The notes beneath the pieces were generated by a model, which searched no databases, had not been told where the DNA came from, and worked only from the letters and a program-made list of their open reading frames with translations. Below, in pieces: positions 9,011-17,690 of a stretch of DNA of 64,000 nt. Made by a program: the position numbers and the translations under genes. Where the stretch lies: positions 1-64,000 of the forward strand of contig NZ_CAMYKH010000017.1 of assembly GCF_947258935.1 (NCBI RefSeq). The letters run 5' to 3'. Each line of letters opens with the position of its first letter. Position 1 is the stretch's first letter. This stretch comes from an uncultured Muriicola sp. (lineage in GTDB: Bacteria > Bacteroidota > Bacteroidia > Flavobacteriales > Flavobacteriaceae).

Positions 9011-9684
9011 ACGGATGCGATCCTGAATTTCAAATAAGTGATTGGTTTTCCTTTCTCAAGATACTGATTTTCATAAAAGGTCTGTATTTCCATGACTTCC
9101 TTTGGGCTTCCTTCATTTCTGTAGATATCGTGATTGGCGTAAAGAATGTCTAATCCTAAGCCTTGTAGAAGCCCTAAAGTATAGCCATGCATAAATTCAC
9201 TATCTGTTTTTAGATGAACTATTCCGTTTTTTTGCAGAACGCTCTTATACTTTTCCAAAAATTCAATATTGGTTAGTCTATGCTTGGTTCGTTTAAATTT
9301 AATCTGGGGATCAGGGAAGGTGATCCATATTTCAGACACCTCATTAGCTGCAAAAAGTTGGTCGATCAATGATATCTGTGATCTTAAAAAAGCTACATTC
9401 TTCTGGGAATTCTCCAAAGCCGTCTTGGCCCCTCTCCATAAACGGGCACCTTTTATGTCTATTCCTATAAAATTCTTATCCGAATATAATTTTGCCAATC
9501 CAACGGTGTATTCCCCTTTTCCACAGCCAAGTTCAAGCACTATGGGATTTGTATTTCCAAAAAATGTTGCCCACTTGCCTTTGAGTGAAAAAGTACCGGA
9601 AAGCACTTCATCCCTTTGAGGCTGAATTACATTCTCAAAAGTCTCGTTCTCCTTAAAGCGTTTTAATTTGTTTTTACTCCCCAC
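9007..9684 (-). CDS. trmB: tRNA (guanine-N7-)-methyltransferase
   Basis: A 225-residue SAM-dependent enzyme making m7G46 in tRNA. Motif I is LELGCGKGEYTVGLA. The characteristic WITFPDPQIKFKRTKHRLT segment and a late LKTDSEFMHGY are present. The start is GTG at 9684: the conserved MGSKNKLKRF N-terminus begins exactly there and no ATG fits. A TAGCTTTG promoter box lies 25 bases upstream. It is first gene of the trmB-lysE-atl run. Confidence 0.94.
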   Translation of the reverse strand: MGSKNKLKRFKENETFENVIQPQRDEVLSGTFSLKGKWATFFGNTNPIVLELGCGKGEYTVGLAKLYSDKNFIGIDIKGARLWRGAKTALENSQKNVAFLRSQISLIDQLFAANEVSEIWITFPDPQIKFKRTKHRLTNIEFLEKYKSVLQKNGIVHLKTDSEFMHGYTLGLLQGLGLDILYANHDIYRNEGSPKEVMEIQTFYENQYLEKGKPITYLKFRIASV

Positions 9685-9708
9685 TTAAATTCAGGAATTG
9701 ATTCGTAA

Positions 9709-9716
9709 CAAAGCTA
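9709..9716 (-). promoter_or_regulatory. Putative -7 promoter box of trmB operon
   Basis: The minus strand reads TAGCTTTG, matching TAnnTTTG. The predicted leader before the GTG start is about 18 bases. Confidence 0.5.
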
Positions 9717-9741
9717 AGGAATTAGTCAGATGAGGGGTAAA

Positions 9742-10800
9742 TTAGGCCGACTGTTTCTTCGATTTTTCCAGAGTAAATGAAAATTCAGAACCCACCTCCA
9801 CCACACTTTCCACATAGATCTTTTCACCATGGGCTTCAATAATGTGTTTTACGATTGATAGACCTAGTCCCGATCCTCCTTCTTTTCTACTTCCGCTCTT
9901 ATCGATCCTGTAAAAACGTTCAAAGATCCGTGGTATATGCGACTCTGGTATTCCTTCACCATTATCAGTTACTCTAACTATGACCTTATTTTTAATAAGG
10001 TTTTCGACACTAACTTCTGTTGTTCCACCCGTATGACCATATTTTATTGAGTTAACGACCAAATTCGTAATGACCTGCTGAATCTTATCGCGATCGGCCC
10101 ATACATAAACTGGGGTTTTATAATCCATATCGAAGGTGAGGCTAATATTTCTTTTACTAGCTTTCATCTCCAATAGTTCAAAAACATTTTGAATGAGTTC
10201 TATGACGTCAAAACTGCTTTCTTCCAAACTAAGATCGCCTACCTCTAATTTGGTGATGAGATCAAGATCTTTTACGATGTAAATGAGGCGCTCTACCCCT
10301 TTATTAGCCCGTTGCAGATACTTTTTTCTAACTTTTTTGTCTTCCAATGCCCCATCAAGTAAGGTTAAAATATACCCCTGGACAGTAAATAGTGGTGTCT
10401 TGAGTTCATGGGAGACATTCCCCAAAAAATCCTTCCTGTATTCTTCTCTGATCTTCAGTGTATCGATCTCAATTCTTTTGTCTTTTGCAAACTTCTCAAT
10501 TTCGGAGGTGAGCGTAGCCATGTCTGTAGTAATTGGCCCGGATGCAAAAGAGGTAGACTCTAAAAGAGAAACATCGTCGTATATTTTTTTGATCCTTTTA
10601 TAAATAAATTTTTCTACCCTGATTTGTATAATGAAAAAAGAAATGCCAAAGATTAAGAGTGCAAATAGAACCATGAATGGCAAATAGTTCCAAAGATCTG
10701 CAAGGTAGGTCACTCCCAGAATAAATACGGTGAGGGCAACCGATATATACAAGGAAGATCTGAAAGCAAACTTGTAAGATTTCCTTAGTTTAATGGCCAT
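9742..10800 (-). CDS. PhoR-like sensor histidine kinase
   Basis: A 352-residue membrane kinase with two N-terminal membrane spans (about residues 15-55) and almost no periplasmic loop. A coiled region leads to the H-box NVSHELKTPLFTVQGY. N-box (ITNLVVNSIKYG), G1 (DNGEGIPE) and G2 (GSGLGLSIVKH) are all intact. The ATG overlaps the stop of the response regulator gene (TAATG). The pair resembles PhoR/PhoB in size and order, but no pst genes are in view, so phosphate sensing is only a possibility. Confidence 0.9.
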   Translation of the reverse strand: MAIKLRKSYKFAFRSSLYISVALTVFILGVTYLADLWNYLPFMVLFALLIFGISFFIIQIRVEKFIYKRIKKIYDDVSLLESTSFASGPITTDMATLTSEIEKFAKDKRIEIDTLKIREEYRKDFLGNVSHELKTPLFTVQGYILTLLDGALEDKKVRKKYLQRANKGVERLIYIVKDLDLITKLEVGDLSLEESSFDVIELIQNVFELLEMKASKRNISLTFDMDYKTPVYVWADRDKIQQVITNLVVNSIKYGHTGGTTEVSVENLIKNKVIVRVTDNGEGIPESHIPRIFERFYRIDKSGSRKEGGSGLGLSIVKHIIEAHGEKIYVESVVEVGSEFSFTLEKSKKQSA

Positions 10801-11495
10801 TACAATACAAACTTATATCCCACCCCCTTTACGGTTTTGAAATGGTGATCGCCGATCTTCTCTCTTAATTTTCGAATATGAACGTCAATTGTGCGCCCTC
10901 CAACAATCACTTCCTGCCCCCAAACCTTATCGAGAATAACCTCCCTCTTAAATACCTTATCTGGTTTTGAGGTTAAAAGTGATAATAATTCAAATTCTTT
11001 ACGGGGTAGGATAATTTCCTTCCCCTTATTTACAACTTTGTATTCTTCCCTATTAATTACAATGTTCCCAACTTTCTTGATGTCTGCTTGCGGCTCTTCG
11101 GACTTTTTAAGTCGTCTCAATAATGCTTTCACCTTACTCATAAGAACTTTAGGTTTTACGGGTTTGGTGATATAATCATCTGCTCCTGCATCGAAACCGG
11201 CTACCTGAGAATAGTCCTCGCCCCTGGCAGTGAGAAATGTAATGATCGTATCTTCAAGTCCTACCGTATTTCGAATTTTTTCACAGGCTTCTATGCCATC
11301 CATCTCGGGCATCATAACATCTAAAATGATAAGGTGGGGCTTTTTTTTCTTCGCTTTCTCTACGCCTTCTAAACCGTTCTTTGCTGTTGAAACCTGATAG
11401 CCTTCCGAAATTAGATTGTATTTCAAAATTTCCAAAATATCTGGTTCATCATCAACAAGGAGAATTCGAATGTCTTGCTTCTTCATCGGTTTCAT
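10800..11495 (-). CDS. OmpR/PhoB-type response regulator
   Basis: About 231 residues. The receiver domain has the acidic pair DDE, phosphoacceptor Asp in LIILDVMMPEMDG and switch Lys in DDYITKPVKPKV. A winged-helix DNA-binding domain ends in GVGYKFVL. The frame runs on to 11534, but a TACTTTTG promoter box at 11511-11518 excludes that start; the ATG at 11495 leaves a leader of about nine bases. It is cotranscribed with the kinase downstream. Confidence 0.92.
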   Translation of the reverse strand: MKPMKKQDIRILLVDDEPDILEILKYNLISEGYQVSTAKNGLEGVEKAKKKKPHLIILDVMMPEMDGIEACEKIRNTVGLEDTIITFLTARGEDYSQVAGFDAGADDYITKPVKPKVLMSKVKALLRRLKKSEEPQADIKKVGNIVINREEYKVVNKGKEIILPRKEFELLSLLTSKPDKVFKREVILDKVWGQEVIVGGRTIDVHIRKLREKIGDHHFKTVKGVGYKFVL

Positions 11496-11510
11496 GTTTG
11501 GTGATCCTTC

Positions 11511-11518
11511 CAAAAGTA
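11511..11518 (-). promoter_or_regulatory. Putative -7 promoter box of the two-component operon
   Basis: The minus strand reads TACTTTTG (TAnnTTTG). It lies inside the longest possible reading frame of the response regulator and therefore supports the later ATG at 11495. Confidence 0.45.
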
Positions 11519-11749
11519 TAAATAAATAGTACACTCCTTGAATACATCTATTTTAATTAACGAACATAACATTTTTATAACATTGGGCACAGTTGCCTAT
11601 GGTAAGTTTGGAGGTGTTTTTTATACCAGATTTCAGAAAAAATACTCAAAAAAAAGAATGATTGATGCTCTAAATGTTAATAAAGATGCATTTCATCGAT
11701 TTTCTTAACCAGAATAGACCTTCTGAGGACTTTGAATTATTAAAACAAT

Positions 11750-11757
11750 TATATTTG
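11750..11757 (+). promoter_or_regulatory. Putative -7 promoter box of first small T9SS protein
   Basis: TATATTTG matches TAnnTTTG and lies 27 bases before the ATG at 11785. This argues against the longer frame starting at 11674. Confidence 0.45.
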
Positions 11758-11784
11758 TTTACAGATCTCTGTAACCCCTTCTGT

Positions 11785-12096
11785 ATGAAGCACTTCTACC
11801 TACTGGCTTTTTTATTAATTTTCTCTACCGGACTTGCACAGGATAAGCAGGTAAACCCGGGAGATATTGCTGGTTTTACCTTATATCCTAACCCTGTTGT
11901 TAGCGGTAAAGTATATATCGAAACCCAGGCCAATGCCCCAAAAAAAGTACTGATCTTCGATGTTTTAGGCACTTTGGTCATTGAAACAACCATACTGGGT
12001 AAAGAACTCAATTTGACGGATCTTGATGCCGGGGTATATGTGCTGCGTGTTTTTGAAAAAAACAAGGTCGCCACACGTAAATTGATCGTAAAATAG
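11785..12096 (+). CDS. Mini T9SS type A sorting-domain protein, copy 1
   Basis: A 103-residue protein made of a Sec signal peptide (MKHFYLLAFLLIFSTGLAQ) and, after about 12 residues, a complete type A T9SS C-terminal sorting domain: FTLYPNPV, KVLIFDVLGT, LDAGVYVLRV and a terminal RKLIVK. There is no cargo domain between them. Such domains normally guide large proteins through the T9SS to the cell surface, where the domain is cut off. The next gene has the same architecture. The function of a cargo-less version is unknown. It could be a decoy, an attachment anchor or the remnant of a larger protein. Confidence 0.8.
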   Translation: MKHFYLLAFLLIFSTGLAQDKQVNPGDIAGFTLYPNPVVSGKVYIETQANAPKKVLIFDVLGTLVIETTILGKELNLTDLDAGVYVLRVFEKNKVATRKLIVK

Positions 12097-12147
12097 TTTT
12101 ATTCTCCGAAAGTTAGCATCTCAGTACTTCCATTTTTGCGAATTGTC

Positions 12148-12180
12148 TTTATCGATGAAAAGATTCATTTTATCGACGAA
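12148..12180. repeat. Paired 12-base direct repeats, 21-base period
   Basis: TTTATCGATGAA at 12148-12159 recurs as TTTATCGACGAA at 12169-12180, one mismatch, exactly two helical turns apart. Between them ATGAA-AAGA-TTCAT forms an inverted repeat (12155-12168). It lies about 110 bases upstream of the second small T9SS gene. A regulator-binding site is possible; none is assigned. Confidence 0.4.
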
Positions 12181-12287
12181 TTACCATCTTAAAATTTTTC
12201 ACCTACATTTTTATTTATTTCACAACAAATTCTATGCATTCCTAAGTCCTTGAACTATTTTTAAGTGTTGATCCCAAATCAATATTG

Positions 12288-12611
12288 ATGAAAATACTCT
12301 ACTTAACCTCTTTTTTGCTCATTTCTGTATGGGGTTATGGGCAGGATAATGCAACCTTGGTTTCTGCCTCATCACAAGAGATCCCTAATTTTAAATTGTA
12401 CCCTAATCCCGTATACGGTGATGCGGTGTATATTTCTTCAGATTACAATGACACCAAACTTGTCACCGTCTATGACGTTTTGGGTGAAGTAGTGCTAACA
12501 GATAGAATCTCAACAAACACACTTAACATTTCACAATTGGTTCCAGGTGTTTATGTCCTTCAGGTTACAGAAAGACAAAAATCCATGACCCGGAAATTGG
12601 TTGTAAAATAA
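12288..12611 (+). CDS. Mini T9SS type A sorting-domain protein, copy 2
   Basis: A 107-residue paralogue of the preceding gene. The signal peptide is MKILYLTSFLLISVWGYGQ. A 14-residue spacer leads to a full sorting domain with FKLYPNPVYGDAVYI, VYDVLGEVV, LVPGVYVLQV and RKLVVK. An in-frame TTG at 12285 is ignored in favour of the ATG. The two copies share the pattern but differ in many residues, so the duplication is old. It is separated from copy 1 by about 190 bases that contain its own regulatory-looking repeats, so it may have its own transcript. Confidence 0.8.
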   Translation: MKILYLTSFLLISVWGYGQDNATLVSASSQEIPNFKLYPNPVYGDAVYISSDYNDTKLVTVYDVLGEVVLTDRISTNTLNISQLVPGVYVLQVTERQKSMTRKLVVK

Positions 12612-12660
12612 AGTACAAATTCTTCTTCTTTCATTTTGAACAGCCTTCCTTAAAGGGTTC

Positions 12661-12668
12661 TAATTTTG
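12661..12668 (+). promoter_or_regulatory. Putative promoter (-33 TTG / -7 TAATTTTG) of acyl-activating gene
   Basis: TAATTTTG matches TAnnTTTG. A TTG at 12636-12638 lies 22 bases upstream, within the 17-23 spacing known for Flavobacterium promoters. The start would fall about 20 bases before the ATG at 12696. Confidence 0.5.
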
Positions 12669-12695
12669 CCTATTTTTGCAGGAGTACCGTTCCCC

Positions 12696-13673
12696 ATGGA
12701 CACAACAAGTTTTTTAGGCATCAAAAACAGTCAAGAATTTTCTTCCAACGCACTTGAGGTATTCAATTTTCAGTATCGGAATAATGAGGTCTACCATGAA
12801 TTCTGTGACTTCCTTGGCATTGTTGCTTCCAAAGTAAAGTGCATTGAAGACATTCCTTTTTTACCCATTGAATTTTTTCGTACAAAAGAGGTACTAAGCA
12901 CTAGCAAAAAACCCTCCTTAGTTTTTAGCAGTAGTGGCACTACCGGTAGTAACCTCAGTAAGCATTATGTGGCCGAAATATCTCTGTACCAACAAAGTTT
13001 TCGAACGGGGTTTAAACTATTTTACGGCGATGTAAGGGAGTATTGTATTTTAGCTTTGCTTCCATCTTATTTAGAAAGGGAAGGATCGTCCCTGGTTTAT
13101 ATGGTAAATGATCTTATCCAACTAAGTGATCATCCTGAGAGCGGTTTTTATTTAGAGGACCAGGATGTCCTGGCACAAAAATTAATGCGTTTGGATTCCC
13201 AGGGAGTTAAGGTCTTACTCATTGGTGTTTCCTTTGCCTTGCTCGATATGGCAGAGGCCAATTCCTTTCAATTAATGAATACTATCATTATGGAGACAGG
13301 GGGCATGAAAGGCAGGAGGAAGGAATTGATACGCGAAGAACTTCACGATAAGATAAAATTGGGATTCGGGATCAATACTGTTCATTCTGAATATGGTATG
13401 ACAGAATTACTGTCGCAAGCCTATTCTAAAGGCAATGGTATCTTTTATACCCCGCCATGGATGAAGGTTTTAGTTAGAGACACAGAGGATCCACTAAGTT
13501 GGCATCCCGAAGGCAGATCTGGGGGCATCAATATCATTGATTTGGCCAACTTATACTCCTGCTCTTTCCTGGCTACCCAAGATCTGGGTAAAATTAGAGA
13601 AGATGGTGGGTTTGAAATTCTAGGTCGTTTTGACCATGCAGACGTCCGCGGTTGTAATTTGATGGTTCTCTAA
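12696..13673 (+). CDS. LuxE/PaaK-like acyl-activating (acyl-protein synthetase) family protein
   Basis: A 325-residue protein of the adenylate-forming superfamily, closest in layout to LuxE acyl-protein synthetases. It has the AMP/phosphate-binding loop SSSGTTGSN at about residue 80, the HSEYGMTELLSQAY segment and a late TQDLGKIREDGGFEILGRFDH motif. LuxE activates a fatty acid as acyl-AMP and moves it to a cysteine. No lux reductase or other lux gene is nearby, so bioluminescence is not implied. A role in lipid or surface modification is a guess. The TTG at 12666 is rejected as start because it lies inside the promoter region. Confidence 0.78.
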   Translation: MDTTSFLGIKNSQEFSSNALEVFNFQYRNNEVYHEFCDFLGIVASKVKCIEDIPFLPIEFFRTKEVLSTSKKPSLVFSSSGTTGSNLSKHYVAEISLYQQSFRTGFKLFYGDVREYCILALLPSYLEREGSSLVYMVNDLIQLSDHPESGFYLEDQDVLAQKLMRLDSQGVKVLLIGVSFALLDMAEANSFQLMNTIIMETGGMKGRRKELIREELHDKIKLGFGINTVHSEYGMTELLSQAYSKGNGIFYTPPWMKVLVRDTEDPLSWHPEGRSGGINIIDLANLYSCSFLATQDLGKIREDGGFEILGRFDHADVRGCNLMVL

Positions 13674-13688
13674 ATCTATAATTATAGC

Positions 13689-14984
13689 CTACTCAATTAC
13701 TAAAACGAAGTAATTCTTCTTACCTCGTTGAAGAAGCACATAACGATCTTTAATAAGGTCCGATTCTTTTATCATAAAGTCCTCAGCTACCTTTTCTTTG
13801 TTTACTGAGATCGAATTTTGTTTTAGCTCTCTTCTTGCCTCCCCGTTGGAACTTAAAAAACTTGTTTTTGCCGAAAGGGCAGCTATCATGTCTAGTCCAT
13901 TTTCCAAATCATCTCTGGAAACCGTAGCTTGAGGTACCCCATCAAACACTTCCAGGAATGTATGTTCATTTAATTTTTTAAGATGTTCTGAAGTAGAATT
14001 GCCAAATAATATGGTCGTGGCTATTTGGGCATTATCCAGATCATCTTGAGAGTGAACCATCACTGTGATCTCCTCTGCCAGACGTTTCTGCAAAGTCCTT
14101 AGATGGGGTGCTTTTGTGTGTTCTTCAACCAGTCTTTCAATTTCTTTCTCTGATAAAAAGGTAAATATCTTGATATATTTTTCAGCATCCGCATCAGAAG
14201 TATTTAACCAGTACTGATAAAATTTATACGGAGAAGTTCTATGAGCATCCAGCCAGACATTTCCATCTTCGGTTTTGCCAAATTTAGTGCCGTCTGCCTT
14301 CGTAATAAGCGGACAGGTTAGGGCAAATCCCTTCCCACCTTCAATGCGCCGTATCAATTCTGTCCCCGTAGTAATATTACCCCACTGGTCACTGCCACCC
14401 ATTTGCAGGGTACAATTGTAATGTTGATATAGATAAAGGAAATCATACCCCTGTACGAGTTGATAGGTAAACTCTGTAAAAGACATTCCTTCCTTAGCTT
14501 CTGCATCCAGTCTTTTTCTGACCGAATCCTTGGCCATCATATAATTAACGGTAAGGTGTTTGCCCACATCACGGACAAAATCAAGAAAAGAAATATCTTT
14601 CATCCAGTCGTAATTATTCACTAATACCGCAGCATTATCGGAGGTAGAACCGAAATCCAGGAAACGAGACAGTTGCTCTTTGATCGCTTCTTGATTTAAT
14701 CGTAAGGTAGTTTCATCCAGTAAATTCCGTTCTGTTGATTTTCCTGAAGGATCTCCGATCATCCCTGTGGCTCCTCCAATAAGTGCATAGGGTTTATGCC
14801 CTGCTAATTGAAAATGCCGGAGCATCATTACTCCAACCAGATGTCCTATATGTAGGGAATCGGCTGTAGGATCTATCCCTACATAGGCAGTTTGCATCCC
14901 GGTTAATAGGTGTTCTTCCGTGCCGGGCATGGCATCGTGCAACATACCTCTCCATTTCAATTCTGCAACAAAATTTGAATCCAT
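13689..14984 (-). CDS. tyrS: Tyrosyl-tRNA synthetase
   Basis: A 431-residue class I synthetase charging tRNA-Tyr. The HIGH signature appears as [18 protein letters not shown] and the KMSKS counterpart as KFGKTEDGN. The tyrosine pocket residues sit in [14 protein letters not shown] and [13 protein letters not shown]-terminal S4-like RNA-binding domain ends the protein ([24 protein letters not shown]; the actual start of this segment reads SVNKEKV). A TATCTTTG box sits 26 bases upstream. It is convergent with the LuxE-like gene, 15 bases apart. Confidence 0.97.
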   Translation of the reverse strand: MDSNFVAELKWRGMLHDAMPGTEEHLLTGMQTAYVGIDPTADSLHIGHLVGVMMLRHFQLAGHKPYALIGGATGMIGDPSGKSTERNLLDETTLRLNQEAIKEQLSRFLDFGSTSDNAAVLVNNYDWMKDISFLDFVRDVGKHLTVNYMMAKDSVRKRLDAEAKEGMSFTEFTYQLVQGYDFLYLYQHYNCTLQMGGSDQWGNITTGTELIRRIEGGKGFALTCPLITKADGTKFGKTEDGNVWLDAHRTSPYKFYQYWLNTSDADAEKYIKIFTFLSEKEIERLVEEHTKAPHLRTLQKRLAEEITVMVHSQDDLDNAQIATTILFGNSTSEHLKKLNEHTFLEVFDGVPQATVSRDDLENGLDMIAALSAKTSFLSSNGEARRELKQNSISVNKEKVAEDFMIKESDLIKDRYVLLQRGKKNYFVLVIE

Positions 14985-15009
14985 CTAGTGTAATTTTCTT
15001 CCAACCTTG

Positions 15010-15017
15010 CAAAGATA
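15010..15017 (-). promoter_or_regulatory. Putative -7 promoter box of tyrS
   Basis: The minus strand reads TATCTTTG (TAnnTTTG), giving a leader of about 19 bases before the tyrS ATG. Confidence 0.5.
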
Positions 15018-15085
15018 GAAGAAATCCTATTTAGCCAAAGGTTGGCCGGGTAAATATATCCATTGGATTTGAGTACTTTAGAACC

Positions 15086-16102
15086 ATGATTTTAGTAACA
15101 GGAGGTACCGGATTATTAGGATCTCATCTCTTATGGCGATTAGTACAAAAAGAAGTGCCTGTGAAGGCCATTTACAGGTCGGAAGGAACACTGAAAGAGG
15201 TGAAGACCATTTTTTCATATTATACAGATAAGGCTTCGAATTATTTTGATAAAATAACTTGGATCAAAGCGGATATTACAGATGTGCCGTCTCTTGAAGA
15301 AGCTTTTGTTGGGGTAACCCATGTATATCACACAGCAGCATTACTCTCGTTTAATCCAGCGGCTTGGGAATCCTTAAAAAAAATTAATGTAGAGGGAACT
15401 GCCAATATTGTAAACCTCTGTATTGCCCATAATATTGAAAAATTATGCTATGCGAGCTCCATTGCTGCCATAGGAAAATCCCTTGATGAAACTACGGTTA
15501 CTGAAAAGAATGAATGGTTAGACTCTGAGAAAAGTGTCTATGCACTTTCAAAGCACCGTGCAGAAATGGAAGTTTGGAGAGGTTCTCAGGAGGGATTGAA
15601 GGTGGTGATCGTTAATCCCGGTATTATTCTTGGCCCTGGTAATTGGGATCATGGAAGTCTCCGACTATTCAAGAATGCCGCCAAGGGTATGCGTTCATAT
15701 TTCCCTGGTGGAACCGCTTTTGTATCCGCAAACGATGTTGCTTCTATAATGACACAGTTGATGCATTTGGACATCTATAATGAAAGATATATTGCGATAG
15801 CAAAAAATATGAGCTATCAGGAATTGTTTACAATGATTGCTTCATCCTTTGAGGTTCGGATACCTACAAAAAAGATTCCTTTTTGGCTTTTAGAAACAGG
15901 GTGGAGAATAGATTGGCTAATTCATCTTTTCCTCAGAACAAGACGAAAACTCATTAAAATTACTGTAAAATCGCTGCGCAAAAGGCAACTTTACAGTTCT
16001 CAGAAATTAGAAAAAACCTTGGGTTTTAATTTTGAGACTATGGACAAGTGCATAGATTTTTCCTGTAACATTTTTAAAAAGAGATATCCCGATTTCTTTT
16101 AA
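15086..16102 (+). CDS. NAD(P)-dependent epimerase/dehydratase, extended SDR
   Basis: A 338-residue Rossmann-fold enzyme. The N-terminal nucleotide-binding motif is TGGTGLLGSHL. The active-site region has CYASSIAAIG and the catalytic pair Y-x-x-x-K in YALSKHRAE. The PGIILGPGNW segment is typical of dihydroflavonol reductase-like SDRs. The C-terminal 80 residues are basic and partly hydrophobic. The substrate is unknown. It converges on the DUF4296 gene with only seven bases between stops. Confidence 0.85.
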   Translation: MILVTGGTGLLGSHLLWRLVQKEVPVKAIYRSEGTLKEVKTIFSYYTDKASNYFDKITWIKADITDVPSLEEAFVGVTHVYHTAALLSFNPAAWESLKKINVEGTANIVNLCIAHNIEKLCYASSIAAIGKSLDETTVTEKNEWLDSEKSVYALSKHRAEMEVWRGSQEGLKVVIVNPGIILGPGNWDHGSLRLFKNAAKGMRSYFPGGTAFVSANDVASIMTQLMHLDIYNERYIAIAKNMSYQELFTMIASSFEVRIPTKKIPFWLLETGWRIDWLIHLFLRTRRKLIKITVKSLRKRQLYSSQKLEKTLGFNFETMDKCIDFSCNIFKKRYPDFF

Positions 16103-16109
16103 GTACTTC

Positions 16110-16355
16110 TTAGTCGCTTTTTACAAATTGTAAACTATCAACACCATATTGCTCAAAGAGAAAATAGGTGGGCGAATCAAAATGCTCTTCAAGTAGAGCA
16201 GAATTAGTGCTTTTGGCAGCATTTAATATTGCAAGGTCATATAGCAATTGTGTCATTTTTTCTCGGGGAATGAGATCATCAGGTTTTTCAATGATCCTTT
16301 CCACACAAGAAGTAAACATTACAATTCCTAAGATGAGAGAAAGAAGTTTTTTCAT
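16110..16355 (-). CDS. DUF4296 lipoprotein, possibly C-terminally shortened
   Basis: An 81-residue lipoprotein with signal MKKLLSLILGIVMFTSC and the DUF4296 core IPREKMTQLLYDLAILNAAK and LFEQYGVDSLQFVKSD. Family members I remember continue past this point with an aromatic motif and a further helix; here a stop follows at once. Reading past the stop gives no family-like sequence, so this may be a truncated or naturally short form. Its ATG overlaps the dihydroorotase stop by four bases, a gene pair often seen in Bacteroidota. Function unknown. Confidence 0.75.
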   Translation of the reverse strand: MKKLLSLILGIVMFTSCVERIIEKPDDLIPREKMTQLLYDLAILNAAKSTNSALLEEHFDSPTYFLFEQYGVDSLQFVKSD

Positions 16356-17689
16356 GGTCTATTAAATGTTAATCGTTTGGCATTAAGGTCTGTTGAAAAT
16401 TTTCCATTGTTGAAAGCCAAATGACCATTCACAAATGTGTGGGTGATCTTTGATTTAAAACTTGTCCCTTCAAAAGGAGACCAGCCACACTTGTATAATA
16501 TATTGCTCTTGTTTACTTCCCAAAGTTCATTTGGATTAACCACCACAAGATCCGCAAAATACCCTTCTCTTAAATATCCACGATCTTTTATCTGAAAAAG
16601 AATAGAAGGATTATGGCACATTTTGGTCACCATGGCTTCCATACTGATCTTCCCTTCCAGCGCTTTCTCCATCATTGCGGGCAATGCATGCTGCACTAAA
16701 GGACCTCCCGACGGAGCTTTTAAATATTTTTGATCTTTTTCTTCAAGTGTATGAGGAGCATGGTCTGTAGCCAATATATCAATACGGTTGTCTAAAAGCC
16801 CCTGCCAAAGCTGTTCCCTGTCACTAGCCTTCTTTATAGCCGGATTCCATTTGATATGCGTTCCATATTGCTTGTAATCTTCCTCTGAGAACCATAAATG
16901 ATGAAGACAGACCTCGGCTGTTATCTTTTTATCTTCTAACGGGATATCATTTTGGAATAAGGAAAGTTCTTTTCCGGTAGACACATGAAATACATGAAGT
17001 CGGGCCCCGGTTTTTCGCGCAAGCGCCACAGCCTTGGAAGAAGACAGGTAACAAGCCTCCTCACTGCGGATCAAGGGATGGCATTTTATCGGAATATCCT
17101 CGCCGAACTTTTCTTTATACGAACTTAGGTTTTGTTTAATGGTAGTCTCATCCTCACAATGAGTAGAAATAACCATCTCAGTATTATTAAATATCTGTTC
17201 TAACACCACCTCATCATCAACAAGCATATTCCCGGTTGAGGATCCTAAAAAGAGTTTCACTCCAGAGCAGGCATTCTTATCTAATTTTTTTAATTCCTCC
17301 AGATTATCATTTGTTCCGCCAAAGAGAAAAGAGTAGTTAGCAAAGGAGGACCGGGCCCCCATTGCAAATTTCTCTTCTAATTTCTTTATCGTCGTAGTTT
17401 GAGGAATGGTATTCGGTTGTTCCATAAAAGTAGTGATCCCACCGGCAATTGCCGCCCTGCTTTCAGTGGCTATTGTTCCCTTATGGGTTAATCCCGGTTC
17501 CCTGAAATGAACCTGATCATCTATAATGCCAGGCAATAGATAATGTCCCTTGATGTCTATGACGGTAGCAGTATCTGAAGTAATGGTTTTTGCTATTTTA
17601 GCAATCCTTTCACCTTCTATAAGAAGGTCTCCTTCCCATTGTTTTCCCTCATTAATAAGAATTGCATTCTTTAAGAGCGTTTTTCTCAT
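16352..17689 (-). CDS. pyrC: Dihydroorotase (class I type), variant metal motif
   Basis: A 445-residue amidohydrolase converting carbamoyl-aspartate to dihydroorotate in pyrimidine synthesis. The first metal motif, normally HxH in DxHxHxREPG, reads DDQVHFREPGLTHKG, so the first His is Gln. The carboxylatable Lys is in GVKLFLGSSTGNM. Later metal ligands are in STHCED and VFHVSTG, and the catalytic Asp is in LATDHAPHT. I recall the same Gln in other Bacteroidota dihydroorotases. The start at 17689 overlaps the previous gene more neatly than 17701. It is cotranscribed with the glycosyltransferase upstream and DUF4296 downstream. Confidence 0.9.
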   Translation of the reverse strand: MRKTLLKNAILINEGKQWEGDLLIEGERIAKIAKTITSDTATVIDIKGHYLLPGIIDDQVHFREPGLTHKGTIATESRAAIAGGITTFMEQPNTIPQTTTIKKLEEKFAMGARSSFANYSFLFGGTNDNLEELKKLDKNACSGVKLFLGSSTGNMLVDDEVVLEQIFNNTEMVISTHCEDETTIKQNLSSYKEKFGEDIPIKCHPLIRSEEACYLSSSKAVALARKTGARLHVFHVSTGKELSLFQNDIPLEDKKITAEVCLHHLWFSEEDYKQYGTHIKWNPAIKKASDREQLWQGLLDNRIDILATDHAPHTLEEKDQKYLKAPSGGPLVQHALPAMMEKALEGKISMEAMVTKMCHNPSILFQIKDRGYLREGYFADLVVVNPNELWEVNKSNILYKCGWSPFEGTSFKSKITHTFVNGHLAFNNGKFSTDLNAKRLTFNRP

Positions 17690-17690
17690 T

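Noticed and set aside
12633..12678. Second -7 box TATTTTTG at 12671-12678
   Set aside because: It matches the motif but has no TTG at suitable distance; the box ten bases earlier has one.
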